A stretch of DNA of 64,000 bases, taken from the NCBI GenBank assembly GCA_024291935.2, contig JAGTYA010000024.1, positions 3,844,001 to 3,908,000 of the forward strand, in the 5' to 3' direction. Below are positions 9,601-17,515 of this stretch, in pieces. The notes beneath the pieces were generated by a model, which was given only the letters and a program-made list of their open reading frames with translations, searched no databases and had not been told where the DNA came from. The stretch's first letter is position 1. Each line of letters starts with the position of its first letter. This DNA is from Okapia johnstoni (lineage: Eukaryota > Chordata > Mammalia > Artiodactyla > Giraffidae). A program made the translations under genes and the position numbers.

Positions 9601-12593
9601 CTCATTTGTAAAGTGGGGATAACGTAGCAGCCTCTTGGTTGAGTTGTCACGAGGAGTAATTGACTGATATAAAACATTTATCTCTGTGTGGAGCAGGTAG
9701 AAAGTGCTAGATAATTGAGGAGTGCTACTGTTACCGTTCCTGAGATCAGCCTCAGGCACTGCCCACAGGCCTGTGGTAATTGCCTTGCTCTTCTCCCCCA
9801 AGAAAACAGAAGCCCCTCTCTTTCCCTGCCTGTGTATTTTCTGTGGCTGCCCCGCCTTCTGTCTGGGTCCCTCAGGCCCGCTCCCTGCAGGGAATCACTG
9901 GCAACAAGCAGTTGGTAGTGACTCACTGTAGAACTCTAGAACATTCTAGAACTTTCATTGGTGGGGTGAGGAAGGTGTGGATGAGGGAAGGAGCAGTGGT
10001 CGCTGCTCGGGCACTGTTGGTTGCTCATGTTTGGGCCTCAGAAACTGGCTCCCCATCCTCCCTACAGAGAAAACTATGTTAGCAGCTAGAAGGTTCGCAA
10101 GTTTAGTTTATCCTCCCAAAAATGTTTCTTGAACATTTGGTGCCTGCTCCTGCCGCAGATGGCAGAAACGGGAAGGCGTCACAAAGACAGAAAACTCTTG
10201 ACACGGGCAGTGGGGAAGGGAGCGCTCAGCATCACGGGCAGGTTTTGTTCTGTGGACACCTGCCTGTGCTTGGGCCGCTGAGGAGGGGCCTGCGCTGGGC
10301 TCCTTGTGTGGGAGGTAGCAATAAACATGGCAGAGTCTTGAGGGGTCAGGAATGACGTCCAGAATTCTGGTGTGGGCAACTGCGATGGGGCGGGGGCGGA
10401 GGAGTGCATTTGGGGTGGGGGAAGTTAGAGTTTATTCCATTGGGCACAGCTGTGTGCGCAGTGCCTGTGGACATCAGGGAGCAAGGAGAAGGAGTCCCAC
10501 GGCCTCTGAAAGTACAGTGTGACCAGAAATGGGGAGGACACGCATGTGCATGGTGAAGGGCCGGGGAGCATCCAGGGCAGAGTATGGGGGCCTAGAGTTG
10601 GAGAAGTCAGGGTGGGTGGCCGAGAAAGAGCAGGCAGGGAGGTGAAGGACCAGGAGAGGGTGTCACCAACCCCACTGGTGGTGAGTGTGTGTGCAGGCCT
10701 GGGCCTGGGGAAATCTATATGGTGGTTTTAGCCACATCCTTGAGGACTTGTGGGCAAGTCCCTTCTCGACCTGTTTCCCTGGTATAACCTGGGAAGGTTG
10801 GTCTTGGTCTCATGAGTACTTCTGTCCTGACATTCTGAGACGCTGAGGACTTCTTGAGTGGCACTGGACGTGGCATAGGCCACTGGGGCCTTGAAGGTGG
10901 TCTTGGGCAAGAGAGCTGGGAGAGGCATGAGGGAGGGCAGCCAGGGAGGCGGGGCCGAGTTTGGCAGGAAAAGGGACAAAGTACAAGCAAAGGAAGGCTT
11001 CTGTGATGCTGAGTCCTGTATCTGCAGCAGGGAGGAGGTTTCCAGGGAGAGGGGAGCCTGTTGGTATCAGAGAGGATGGGGCGAGATGGGCCAGGACAGG
11101 GATTGCCTTGAGGGCACAGAGGGTCTGCCCTGTGGTCCGCAGTGGGGATCTGTGTCCCTGCCTTGTTGGAAGTCTGCGCTGTGGCATCTGGCCACTGTGT
11201 AGGTGCACCTCTACACGTGTGCCCCGCTGCGTGTACCCCTTGGGGTGGGATCGCCCTTCAGAGCCTTATCTCTCAGGCCTCCACCCCATTTCCACAACCT
11301 CAAGGGCTGCCCTTTAAAAGATTCCTAACTCCTGGGTCTAGGCAGGGGGACAGACCCCGGGGGAGCAGACTTCCTGTCTCTAAAGCCCCTGCACTTGGTT
11401 AAAAAGTTATTTTCTCCTTCACTGCCTTCTGGTTGCTCCTTTTCAGCGAAAGAAGTTACGGTATTCAGACCTGGACTTTGAGGTAAATGCTCCAGTGCAC
11501 ATGTGTGTTGAGTTGTGTGTGTGTGTGGGGGTGTCTGGCCATGGAGGATCCCCGCCTAAAATTAACCCAAGCGCCAGTGCACAGCCTGAGCCCATGACAG
11601 TCCCTCCACTGCCTAAGGCCAGAGCTCTGGGGTGAAGACCAAACCAGGCCTTGTCCCAGAGGGTCCAGCAGCAGGCAGGGATGTGGGGACCCAGGTGCTG
11701 AGTGCCCTGTGGGGAGCACCTCCCCTGACGCCCTGTGGCTCCCAGAAGGTGATGCACACCCGGAAACGGCACTCGGAACTCTACCACGAGCTTAACCAGA
11801 AGTTCCACACTTTCGACCGCTACCGCAGCCAGTCCACGGCCAAGGTGAGAGCTCCTCCCGTGGCTGCTCCTGCCCAGAGCCTGGGGGCCCAACTGGGCAC
11901 AGAGGCTCCTGCGGTCAGACCCTGAACCATGGTCCCCTGTTGCAGAGGAAGAAGCGGGTGTGTGTGTGTGTGTGTGTGTGTCCTTGGGTGGGGCGGCCGA
12001 ATGGAGCGTGTCCAGCATAAGTACCCCAGACTGAGTAGGGGTGCGGCGGCCCGCGAGGCACTCATTTCCTCCCTGCCCTCCTCCCCAGCCTCAGCCTGCC
12101 TCACCAAAGGCCTGCCTGGGGCATATGCAATAGTCTGGGGTTTTTCCGGAGGTGGCAGGTATCGGAGGCGGCTACCTCAGGATCTTGAGGAGAATAGGCA
12201 GACAGGAGACATGGTCTTAGGGAGCCGCTCTGAGCACAGGGGTCAGGAACCCAGCTCCAGAGCCAGTGGGTCTGAATTTGAACCTCACTTTGGTGGTAAT
12301 GTGGGACATCACCGGCCCTGTTCCTGGGCCTCCTCAGTTGGTTCTTCTGTACAATGGGTGAGAGGATATTGGCCCATCTCCACTGGCCCTTTCTGCTCCG
12401 CCCACAGGAGAAGCCCAGTCCAGGGGAGCGTCCCGGCTTGTCCCAACAGCGGCGACATCAGAGCTGGAGCACCTTCAAGTCTATGACACTGGGCTCGTTG
12501 CCCCCCAAGCCCCGAGAGCGGCTGGCCCTGCACCGGGCAGCAGCCTGGGAACCCACAGAACCACCGGATGGCGACTTCCAGACAGAGGTGTGA
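346..12593 (+). CDS. ADGRB2: ADGRB2 (BAI2) adhesion G-protein-coupled receptor B2, 3' part of gene, exons joined
   Basis: Seventeen constitutive exons (listed separately) join in frame to 811 complete residues plus stop, the C-terminal half of brain-specific angiogenesis inhibitor 2. This is an orphan adhesion GPCR of brain plasma membrane. Order: C-terminal GAIN domain, GPS autoproteolysis motif (C-Q-C-Q-R-L-S-T), TM1-TM7 of class B2 type (exons 2257-7027), then a long cytoplasmic tail with a Gly/Pro-rich middle and C-terminal QTEV, a class I PDZ ligand. The GPCR landmarks [15 protein letters not shown] (TM3), [19 protein letters not shown] (ECL2/TM5) and [10 protein letters not shown] (TM6) are characteristic of BAI receptors. 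Every junction was checked for phase. Oddities: a GC-AG intron after 2578, a 33-codon cassette exon at 4700-4798, a decayed exon near 11946, and Arg in the GPS. The 5' exons (CUB/TSP1/HBD region) are outside the window. Identification as BAI2 rather than BAI1/BAI3 rests on recalled residue-level agreement. Confidence 0.95.
1056..1161 (+). CDS. ADGRB2: ADGRB2 exon: GAIN domain, end before GPS
   Basis: Acceptor CCCAG ends at 1055. One base completes Arg, then 35 codons run from [14 protein letters not shown] to VELSYIIN, followed by donor GTGAGT. Beta-strand-like composition fits the GAIN subdomain B. Phase 1 entry and phase 0 exit match both neighbours. Confidence 0.93.
1357..1400 (+). CDS. 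ADGRB2: ADGRB2 exon: first half of GPS motif
   Basis: A short 44-nt exon encodes [14 protein letters not shown] plus two bases of an Ala codon, between CCCCAG and donor GTGAGT. It carries the first GPS cysteine and the invariant Trp (C-A-S-W-D) of the G-protein-coupled receptor proteolysis site. Confidence 0.93.
1668..1794 (+). CDS. ADGRB2: ADGRB2 exon: GPS cleavage site
   Basis: Encodes [19 protein letters not shown], then [17 protein letters not shown] and PPKDL. C-x-C-x-x-L-S-T-F is the GPS core and cleavage is expected between Leu and Ser. The residue before the Leu is Arg (CGC, 1750-1752) where the family consensus has His. Donor GTGAGT follows at 1795. Confidence 0.93.
2257..2360 (+). 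CDS. ADGRB2: ADGRB2 exon: stalk and TM1
   Basis: Encodes [20 protein letters not shown] and then a hydrophobic run to AIYAAFW plus two bases. After GPS cleavage the first residues would form the tethered-agonist stalk with the end of the previous exon. The hydrophobic segment is TM1. Acceptor CCCCAG, donor GTAGGT. Confidence 0.93.
2476..2578 (+). CDS. ADGRB2: ADGRB2 exon: ICL1 and TM2 (followed by GC donor)
   Basis: One base completes Arg, then 34 codons read [20 protein letters not shown], continuing [14 protein letters not shown]. This gives intracellular loop 1 and TM2. The exon must end at AAG 2576-2578 to keep frame with the next exon, so the intron begins GCAGGT rather than GT. Confidence 0.93.
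2579..3286 (+). other. ADGRB2: ADGRB2 GC-AG intron with TG-rich sequence
   Basis: The intron starts GCAGGT at 2579 and ends CCACAG at 3286. Its first half (about 2640-2860) is rich in TGTG-type dinucleotide runs. No coding sequence is visible in it. Confidence 0.85.
3287..3437 (+). CDS. ADGRB2: ADGRB2 exon: TM3 and ICL2
   Basis: Fifty codons plus one base: [20 protein letters not shown], then [14 protein letters not shown], then the basic ICL2 segment [16 protein letters not shown]. The Cys near the start is the conserved TM3 cysteine that pairs with ECL2. Donor GTGAGC. Confidence 0.94.
3618..3687 (+). CDS. ADGRB2: ADGRB2 exon: TM4
   Basis: Two bases complete Gly, then [20 protein letters not shown] and SS, ending with TA of a split Tyr codon before donor GTACGT. 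The apparent TAG at 3686-3688 spans the splice junction and is not read as a stop. Confidence 0.93.
4110..4176 (+). CDS. ADGRB2: ADGRB2 exon: ECL2 and TM5
   Basis: One base completes Tyr, then 22 codons run from [18 protein letters not shown] to VIVL, with donor GTATGT. The Cys of YCW is the ECL2 partner of the TM3 cysteine; the hydrophobic part is TM5. Confidence 0.93.
4311..4396 (+). CDS. ADGRB2: ADGRB2 exon: end of TM5 and ICL3
   Basis: Encodes [18 protein letters not shown], then [10 protein letters not shown] plus two bases of Gly. The polar, lysine-rich end is intracellular loop 3. The donor is GTAAGG. It can join either 4700 (cassette) or 6856 directly in frame. Confidence 0.93.
4700..4798 (+). 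CDS. ADGRB2: ADGRB2 alternative cassette exon in ICL3 (33 codons)
   Basis: A 99-nt exon sits between a pyrimidine-rich acceptor (ending GAG 4697-4699) and donor GTTAGT. Entered in phase 2 it reads [20 protein letters not shown], then [12 protein letters not shown] plus AT, and the next exon's G completes Met. It is frame-preserving and has no stop, so it would lengthen ICL3 by 33 residues between RAG and ASLWSS. I recall a human ADGRB2 isoform difference at this place (unchecked). Whether it is used in this species needs transcript data. Confidence 0.75.
4799..6855 (+). other. ADGRB2: ADGRB2 long intron, no further exon seen
   Basis: About 2 kb between the cassette exon and the TM6-TM7 exon. 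It contains an old MIR near 5600-5790 and C/T-rich sequence towards 6180-6700, and ends in CCTCAG at 6855. No other exon can be supported. Confidence 0.7.
5600..5790 (+). repeat. MIR SINE
   Basis: The core order matches the MIR consensus read forward: a tRNA-like part, TTTCCTCATCTGTAAATTGGG, a run of ATAATAATC, then GTAAAGTATTCGGTGTAGGG. Old and diverged; limits approximate. Confidence 0.65.
6856..7027 (+). CDS. ADGRB2: ADGRB2 exon: TM6, ECL3 and TM7
   Basis: One base completes Gly (or Met if the cassette is included), then 57 codons: [57 protein letters not shown]. This gives TM6, a short extracellular loop and TM7. Acceptor CTCAG, donor GTGTGT. Confidence 0.94.
7345..7440 (+). CDS. ADGRB2: ADGRB2 exon: proximal cytoplasmic tail
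   Basis: Thirty-two codons, phase 0 at both ends: [20 protein letters not shown], then [12 protein letters not shown]. Acid-rich start of the cytoplasmic tail. Acceptor CCCCAG, donor GTGAGT. Confidence 0.93.
7787..7826 (+). CDS. ADGRB2: ADGRB2 exon: tail segment [13 protein letters not shown]
   Basis: Thirteen codons plus one base between CTATAG and GTGAGT. The FEKDVDLAC motif is shared by BAI-family tails, as I recall. Confidence 0.92.
7920..8100 (+). repeat. MIR SINE
   Basis: Diverged MIR in the intron between 7826 and 8493: CTGTATGACTTTGGGTGGAC, CTCACCTATAAAGGAG, and AAGTGCCCAGCAGGGTGC follow MIR order. Limits approximate. Confidence 0.55.
8493..9112 (+). CDS. ADGRB2: ADGRB2 large tail exon
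   Basis: Two bases complete Val, then 206 codons of cytoplasmic tail without a stop. It starts [20 protein letters not shown] and continues through [10 protein letters not shown], a Pro-rich middle, a Gly run (GGGGGGG, about 8824-8844), and ends [18 protein letters not shown] before donor GTGAGG. Low-complexity Pro/Gly content suggests disorder. Tyr residues in EGDYMVLPR and [10 protein letters not shown] could be signalling sites, which is inference only. Confidence 0.94.
9113..11446 (+). other. ADGRB2: ADGRB2 intron
   Basis: A 2.3 kb intron from GTGAGG to TTTCAG. It holds a MIR near 9480-9715 and otherwise unique sequence. I see no exon-like segment with proper splice sites and phase. Confidence 0.7.
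9480..9715 (+). repeat. MIR SINE
   Basis: CCTCAGTCTCCTCATTTGTA, AAGTGGGGATAACGTAGCAG, then GTTGAGTTGTCACGAGGAG and AAGTGCTAGATAATTG follow the forward MIR consensus. Confidence 0.7.
11447..11482 (+). CDS. ADGRB2: ADGRB2 exon: [12 protein letters not shown]
   Basis: Twelve codons between TTTCAG and donor GTAAAT, phase 0 at both ends. This tail motif and the next exon's MHTRKRH are conserved in BAI1-3 as I recall. Confidence 0.92.
11746..11844 (+). CDS. ADGRB2: ADGRB2 exon: KVMHTRKRH segment
   Basis: Thirty-three codons, phase 0 to 0: [20 protein letters not shown], then [13 protein letters not shown]. Acceptor CCCAG, donor GTGAGA. Confidence 0.93.
11946..12016 (+). pseudogene. ADGRB2: decayed ADGRB2 tail exon disrupted by (GT)n expansion
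   Basis: A good acceptor (GTTGCAG, ending 11945) precedes AGG AAG AAG CGG (RKKR), then 23 bases of GT repeat (11958-11980), then a remnant that in another frame reads [12 protein letters not shown]. In the human protein I recall RE-KR-WSVSSGG-AAERSV-CT at this place (19 residues, unchecked). Here the GT tract adds about 14 bases and shifts the frame, so phase-0 reading meets TAA at 12018-12020. The expected donor reads ATAAGT at 12017 instead of GTAAGT. Skipping it joins 11844 to 12408 in frame, so the tail probably lacks this segment. Confidence 0.6.
12256..12365 (+). repeat. MIR fragment
   Basis: GGTCTGAATTTGAACCTCAC and TTGGTTCTTCTGTACAATGG resemble the central MIR core. Diverged; lies just upstream of the last exon. 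Confidence 0.45.
12408..12593 (+). CDS. ADGRB2: ADGRB2 last coding exon with PDZ ligand QTEV
   Basis: Sixty-one codons plus TGA (12591-12593). It starts [20 protein letters not shown], then [19 protein letters not shown], and ends [10 protein letters not shown]. The C-terminal T-E-V is a class I PDZ-binding motif, typical of BAI receptors. Acceptor CCCACAG ends at 12407. Confidence 0.95.
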   Translation, partial: EKPSPGERPGLSQQRRHQSWSTFKSMTLGSLPPKPRERLALHRAAAWEPTEPPDGDFQTEV

Positions 12594-12905
12594 GTGCCAC
12601 GCCGGACTGCCCACTGCGTATAAATATTATATATCTCTCTATTTTCACACTCCACTTTGGAACTACCCAGGAGCCAGCACCCCCTCCCCTCTCCCAAGGG
12701 CTGGGCAGGGAGGCACAGTGGACTCGGCCAGGCTGGGGGAGCCAGACATGGTGTGGCCGGGGGGCCAGGGCCCTTCCCTGTTTTTCAGAGGCCCCTCAGC
12801 TCCTGGAGCCTCATCTTCACCCCCAGCCTGTCTGTCCCTGTCCCGGGCTGGGGAGGGGGGAGGGGAACTTTCTTGGGAATAAACTTCACTCTGTGGATTT
12901 TGCTG
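12594..12905 (+). other. ADGRB2: ADGRB2 3' UTR (end approximate)
   Basis: Follows the stop codon. It contains an AT-rich segment (ATAAATATTATATATCTC, about 12620-12637) and ends roughly 20 bases after the poly(A) signal at 12878. The exact cleavage site cannot be read from sequence. Confidence 0.75.
12878..12883 (+). terminator. ADGRB2: AATAAA poly(A) signal of ADGRB2
   Basis: Canonical AATAAA, 285 bases after the stop codon, followed by a GT-rich region (TCTGTGGATTTTGCTG, then GAGCTGTTTGC) suited to cleavage and polyadenylation. Confidence 0.8.
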
Positions 12906-13199
12906 CTGAGCTGTTTGCTTCCCCAGGAGAAGGCCCAGCCCTGGGGCTCCTAGCTTTGTTCCTCTGTCTCTGTGATTCACCTCTCTTGGTCTTGACACAT
13001 TGTGATGGGGTCCAGCTGGGAGGGGGTTAGCCTGGGCTCTGACCCCATCTTTGCCCCTGACTCTCTGGGTGACCCTGGACACATCCCTTCCCCTGTTGGG
13101 GTATAGGGGTAAGCAGATTGGGAATGTAGGGTGGGGCCCTTTGAAGCCAGACTTCCTCAGTGGCTGTGGTCATGGCTGCCTTTCATTGAGATCCAGAGG

Positions 13200-13345
13200 C
13201 CAGGCAGAGCTTAGTGACCTCAGTTACCTCATTTGTGAAATGGGGATGGTGACAGTACCTACCTCATAGGGTTGTTATGAGGATGAAACAATTTAACAGA
13301 TATAAAGAGCTTAGCAAGTGCCTGGCACATTAGCTGTTTAAGTAT
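13200..13345 (+). repeat. MIR SINE
   Basis: TTACCTCATTTGTGAAATGG, ACCTACCTCATAGGGTTGTT, then GCAAGTGCCTGGCACATTAG follow the forward MIR 3' half closely. Confidence 0.75.
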
Positions 13346-13379
13346 TAGATGTTGTCCGAGATGCTTGGTCTCCTGCTGT

Positions 13380-13535
13380 GCTCCGTGTTAGGAGCTCCAC
13401 ACCCTCGGCCTGGACCCCTCACCACAACTTTGCAGGAAAGCTTTAGGCAGCCCATTTTGTGGAAAGAAAATGAAGCCAGAGGTGGGAAATGACTTGCTCA
13501 AGGCCACAGTCAAAAGCCGGGCTGGGACTGCAGCT
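13380..13535 (-). repeat. MIR SINE (reverse)
   Basis: CCCATTTTGTGGAAAG, GAAATGACTTGCTCAAGGCC and AAAGCCGGGCTGGGACTG follow the reverse complement of MIR. Confidence 0.6.
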
Positions 13536-14214
13536 TTATCAACACTCTCCTAGTAGGACTGGAAGCTTGAGCTCAACTTGTGGGGACCCAACCTTCATGG
13601 TTGCAGGAAATGGCAGGGAAGCAGGTTCCAGGGCTCAGGTGGATGTGGGGAGGAGGGGCCAGGCTGGCTTGGTGCCAGAGGGCAATTTCTAGGGCATAGT
13701 CTTGACAGGTCTGAGTGAGTGGACGCTGCTCAGTTCCTAGGAATCCAGAAGTGACCGCATAGGATCAGTGCCGAGATGTGTTGTTCTGGTTCTTCTGTGG
13801 TCAGGCAGCCACGGAAGCAGAGGCCACAGGCACGTCTTCTGGTCAGTTAACAGCATGGGCGCCTCTGGGCCCTTCCCCAGGGACTCTGAGACACAGGCGC
13901 AGCCCCTTGGGGAGCTGACCATCTCTAGGGATGGACATGTCAGAGGGAGGGGTTAGGTGTGGCAGGAGACTGAATGGGAAAGAAGGAAGAAGGGACTGGC
14001 TACTGGGGTGGGGGTGGATGTCACAGATAATGACCTCCTGGAGCAGCTGGAGGACTGGGGGTCATGGTGGTACAGGCTCCCCCAGGCTCCTCTGAATCCT
14101 GCCATCTGTGGGCCCATTCAGAGGAGAGAGCAGACCACGTCCCACCAGGTGATCGCTCATCAGCTGGGCTTCCCTCCTCTCTGGCAGCGCCAGCACTTCT
14201 GGGTGCAAAGCATT

Positions 14215-14345
14215 CATTCAGGTACCACCTCACTTGAGTCTTCAAGGTAGGTATTGTGATTCCTCCATTTTACAGATGAGGAAATCAAGGGTCAGAGGGG
14301 GCCAAACTCCCATGGCTTGTAAGCAGCTATATTGGAACTTGTGGC
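14215..14345 (-). repeat. MIR fragment (reverse)
   Basis: CTCCATTTTACAGATGAGGA, then AATCAAGGGTCAGAGG, is the reverse-complement MIR core. Confidence 0.6.
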
Positions 14346-14740
14346 CGGAAGAAGAGCCCTGGTACCAGACAATTTAGGCAGAAGGGGACTTTGGTTGAAG
14401 CTGCAGCATGGGGGCAGTGGGTGGGTGGTTAGTCTTGGGTGATGAGAGCCAGGGTCAGGATGTGGCCAGATCTTCCATCCCTTCCAGCTGCTCTCTGTGT
14501 CAATGCCATCCTTTCAGGCAAACTTCCTCACTCCCCTGGGCCCCCAGGCTTCCTTCTCCCAGCTTAAATCGCTTAACTCTGCCCCCAGAGGGAAAGAAAC
14601 TTTCTCTTGAATTCCAATCAGAAACCCCCCAAGGAAGGACTAATTGGTCCTAGGCAGGGGGTGGGGCACGGTGATTGGCAGTCCCCTTGAGAACCTCAGG
14701 GGAGGGGGAGTAGGTCTCTGGAAGAGGGAGTCCTGTTCCT

Positions 14741-14948
14741 AGTTGTGCTTAGTCACTCAGTCATGTCTGACTCTTTGCAACCCCATGGACTGTAGCCCGC
14801 CAGGCTCCTCTATCCATGTGATTCTCCAGGCAGGAATACTGGAGTGGGTTGCCATGCCCTCCTCCAGGGAATCTTCCCAACCCAGAGATTGAACCCAGGT
14901 CTCCTAGATTGCAAGCAGATTCTTTACTGTCTGAGCTATTCCCAGAAG
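14741..14948 (-). mobile_element. Bov-tA SINE (reverse)
   Basis: Reads GTGCTTAGTCACTCAGTCAT, GCAACCCCATGGACTGTAGC, GAATACTGGAGTGGGTTGCC, and CAAGCAGATTCTTTACTGTC, the reverse complement of the ruminant tRNA-derived Bov-tA consensus. Ruminant-specific, which is the main taxonomic evidence. Confidence 0.9.
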
Positions 14949-15487
14949 GGGGTTTAAAGGCTCACACAAACAAAGCCCCCTGTCCCTGACCTTGTGCCAG
15001 CAGACCCCACCCCACATTCCTGGCTAGGCTTTTCTCTGAAGCATCACCTAAAACCCTCTGGGTGCCTTTCCTTTGTTCCTGCCTTCCTCCATCCCAGCGC
15101 TGCGCTCCACCGGCTCCTAGGCTCCACTAGGATCTCTCGAGCTGAGATGCAATGTGCATCCCACCCCCCTGCCCCCCTTGCAGTTTCTTAGTTTCTTGCT
15201 TTGTATCTGGTTTGAGGGTTAATATTCACTTGATTGATTCTGCTCCAACAGCAGAGCTGCAGCAGAGGCTCCTGGAGGGCTTTGAGACCACCACATCCAT
15301 GGTCAGGGGCAGAGCTTTCCTGTGTCAAGGGCTGTGCTCCTCTCTGCCCCTGAGTCCCCACTCCCCAGGCACTGAAGTGCTGTGTCTCCTCAGATAGGTT
15401 GCCTGGCCCTGTCTGACTTGGGTTTCCTTATCTATAGTCCTGATTGCCCTTTCATTTGGGCTAATATCTAATAACCGTTGTGTCTTT

Positions 15488-15659
15488 CTTTCTTTTTTAA
15501 AAAGTCTTTATTGAATTTTTGTTACAGCATTGCTTCTGTTTTATGTTGTAGTTTTTGGCCCCTAGGCATGTGGGAGCTTAGTTCCCTGACCAGGGATCAA
15601 ACCTGCACCCCTGCACTGAGAGGTGAAGTCTTAACCAGTGGGCCTCCAGGGATGTCCCC
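15488..15659 (-). mobile_element. CHR-type tRNA-derived SINE (reverse)
   Basis: T-rich head (TTTTTTAAAAAGTC), then GAGCTTAGTTCCCTGACCAG, GGATCAAACCTGCACCCC, and AACCAGTGGGCCTCCAGGGA. This is the reverse complement of the CHR SINE group found in cetaceans, hippos and ruminants. Confidence 0.8.
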
Positions 15660-15699
15660 TGTCATGTCCTTCATCTCATTGTCTTCCTTATTCTTTCTG

Positions 15700-15960
15700 C
15701 CTCCAGTCTCCACCTAGCTCTAGTGTGATCTTTCCAAAATGCGGATCTGGCCAGGCCACTGCCTTCCCAACTGAGAAGCCTTCCATCAACCCTGGAATTA
15801 GCCTAGAATGCAAGGCCTTTGGTGATGTGGCTGTTGCCTACCTCTCCTGACCCGTCTCTCTCACCTCTGTGCCTTTGCACATGCCATTTCTTCTGCCTGG
15901 AACTTCTGCCAGCTCCCATCGGCAACTTCCCCTTCAGCCTTCCAGATCCAACCCCAGGGG
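15700..15960. repeat. L2-like ancient LINE remnant
   Basis: CACCTCTGTGCCTTTGCACA, then TGCCATTTCTTCTGCCTGGA, matches the common L2 3' region. Orientation not assigned. Confidence 0.5.
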
Positions 15961-16125
15961 CCGCCTCTGTGCAGCTGCCCCTCAACTCCCCGACTCAGCC
16001 CTCAACACTCACTGGGCTCCTACAGCCCTGGCACACATTTCCACTCTTGCACTGTCACTGGCTGTCATCTCTGTCAACCTGGTTTGGGTTTGTGCACTCA
16101 GCTGAGGGCTCTTTACTAAGAGAAC

Positions 16126-16332
16126 AGAAAGTGAAAGTGTTAGTCACTCAGACCTGCCCACTCTGTGGTCCCATGGACTGTAGCCTGCCAGGTTCCTCTG
16201 TCTCTGGGATTCTCCAGGCAAGGATACGGCTGTGGTAGCCATTCCCTTCTCCAGGGGATCATCCTGACCCAGGAGTTGAACCCAGGTCTCCCACATTGTA
16301 GGCAGATTCTTTACTAAACCACCAAAGAAGCC
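16126..16332 (-). mobile_element. Bov-tA SINE (reverse)
   Basis: GAAAGTGTTAGTCACTCAGA, CCCATGGACTGTAGCCTGCC, then TTGAACCCAGGTCTCCCACA and CAGATTCTTTACTAAACCAC. First of two adjacent ruminant SINE insertions. Confidence 0.88.
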
Positions 16333-16606
16333 CTGCTAAGCTGCTAAGTCGCTTCAGTTGTGTCTGACTCTGTGCGACCCCATAGACGGCAGCCCACCAG
16401 GCTCCCCCGTCCCCGGGATTCTCCAGGCAAGAATACTGGAGTGGGTTGCCATTTCCTTCTCCAATGCATGAAAGTGAAAAGTAAAAGTGAAGTCGCTCAG
16501 TCGTGTCCGACTCCTAGCGACCCCATGGACTGCAGCCTGCCAGGCTCCTCCGTCCATGGGATTCTCCAGGCAAGAGTACTGGAGTGGGTTGCCATTGCCT
16601 TCTCTG
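16333..16606 (-). mobile_element. Bov-A2 dimeric SINE (reverse)
   Basis: Two Bov-A monomers joined by GAAAGTGAAAAGTAAAAGTG. The first starts TGCTAAGCTGCTAAGTCGCT and the second reads AGTCGCTCAGTCGTGTCCGA. Each ends with the AATACTGGAGTGGGTTGCCA or AGTACTGGAGTGGGTTGCCA block. Reverse complement of Bov-A2. Confidence 0.9.
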
Positions 16607-16989
16607 AAAGAAGCCCTGAGAGAGATGGAATGCACAGATCTCTCTAAACAATGGTTTTCTCATCTGCAAAATGGGGATACTGATCATCCTTACCCAGCCT
16701 TCCTGTATCCAGAACATGGGTTGAGATTATACCCAGGGAGAGTTTTGCAGGTAGTATCCATCTCTGACCCCGTTATTCCTTCCTGGGCCTCAGTGCTATC
16801 TCAGGACCCCAGGTGGGAAGCCAGCCCAGATGCTGTCCAGGGTGCTGAAAGAGACTTGCCGCCCTCCCAGGCAATAAGGAGATGACAGCCTGAGCAGCTC
16901 ACTCAAACTCACCTGCAGCCTTTCCTTGCCTTTCAGACTGTGGCAAGGTCATGGGTGAGTAGACCATCCCTACTTTCATAAGATCATGC

Positions 16990-17515
16990 CCTGGGAATGT
17001 CCAACAAAAATATAATGCAAACTCTCTCTCACTCTCAAAGTCGTTCAGTTGTGTCCAACTCTTTGCAACCCCATGGACTATAGCCTGCCAGGCTCCTCTG
17101 TCCGTGGAATTCTCCTGGCAAGAATACTGGAGTTGGTAACCATTACCTTCTCCAGGGGATCTTCCCGACTCAGAGATCAAACCCTGGTCTCCCACACTGC
17201 AGGCAGATTCTTAATCTGTCTGAGCCCAATGCAAACTACATATGTAATTTAAAGCTTTCTAGTAGCTATTTTTTTGAAAGTAAAAACTAGTGACATTCAT
17301 TTAAATAATCTATTTAACCCACTATATCAAGAATGTTATTATTTCAAAAACACACAATCAATATAGAAAAGCTACTTTGCATTCTTTTTCCATACCTAAG
17401 TCTCTGAAAGTGTGGGCATTACATGTACAGTACATCTCAATTCAGAATTGAGGACTCAGTAGCCACATGTGGTCAGTGGCTATCATATTAGACAGCACAG
17501 CTCTAGACAGAATAA
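16990..17515. mobile_element. old nonautonomous DNA transposon (hAT/MER-like), interrupted by a SINE
   Basis: Outer parts include AATATAATGCAAACT, then after the nested SINE ACATATGTAATTTAAAGC, CTATTTAACCCACTATATC, ATTCTTTTTCCATACC and GTAGCCACATGTGGTCAGTG, ending near GACAGCACAGCTCTAG. This resembles the fossil hAT-type elements whose ends read CCAATAGAA / GACAGC. The family name is uncertain. Confidence 0.55.
17024..17227 (-). mobile_element. Bov-tA SINE nested in a DNA transposon, with target duplication
   Basis: Reverse Bov-tA: GTCGTTCAGTTGTGTCCAAC, GCAACCCCATGGACTATAGC and CAGGCAGATTCTTAATCTGT. It is flanked by the 10-bp direct repeat AATGCAAACT at 17014-17023 and 17228-17237, a target-site duplication that shows precise nesting. 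Confidence 0.9.

Larger units (their letters stand above)
12906..14740. other. intergenic sequence, MIR remnants only
   Basis: Downstream of ADGRB2. I see MIR remnants near 13200-13345 (forward), 13380-13535 and 14215-14345 (reverse), and otherwise unique sequence with no gene. Confidence 0.6.
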
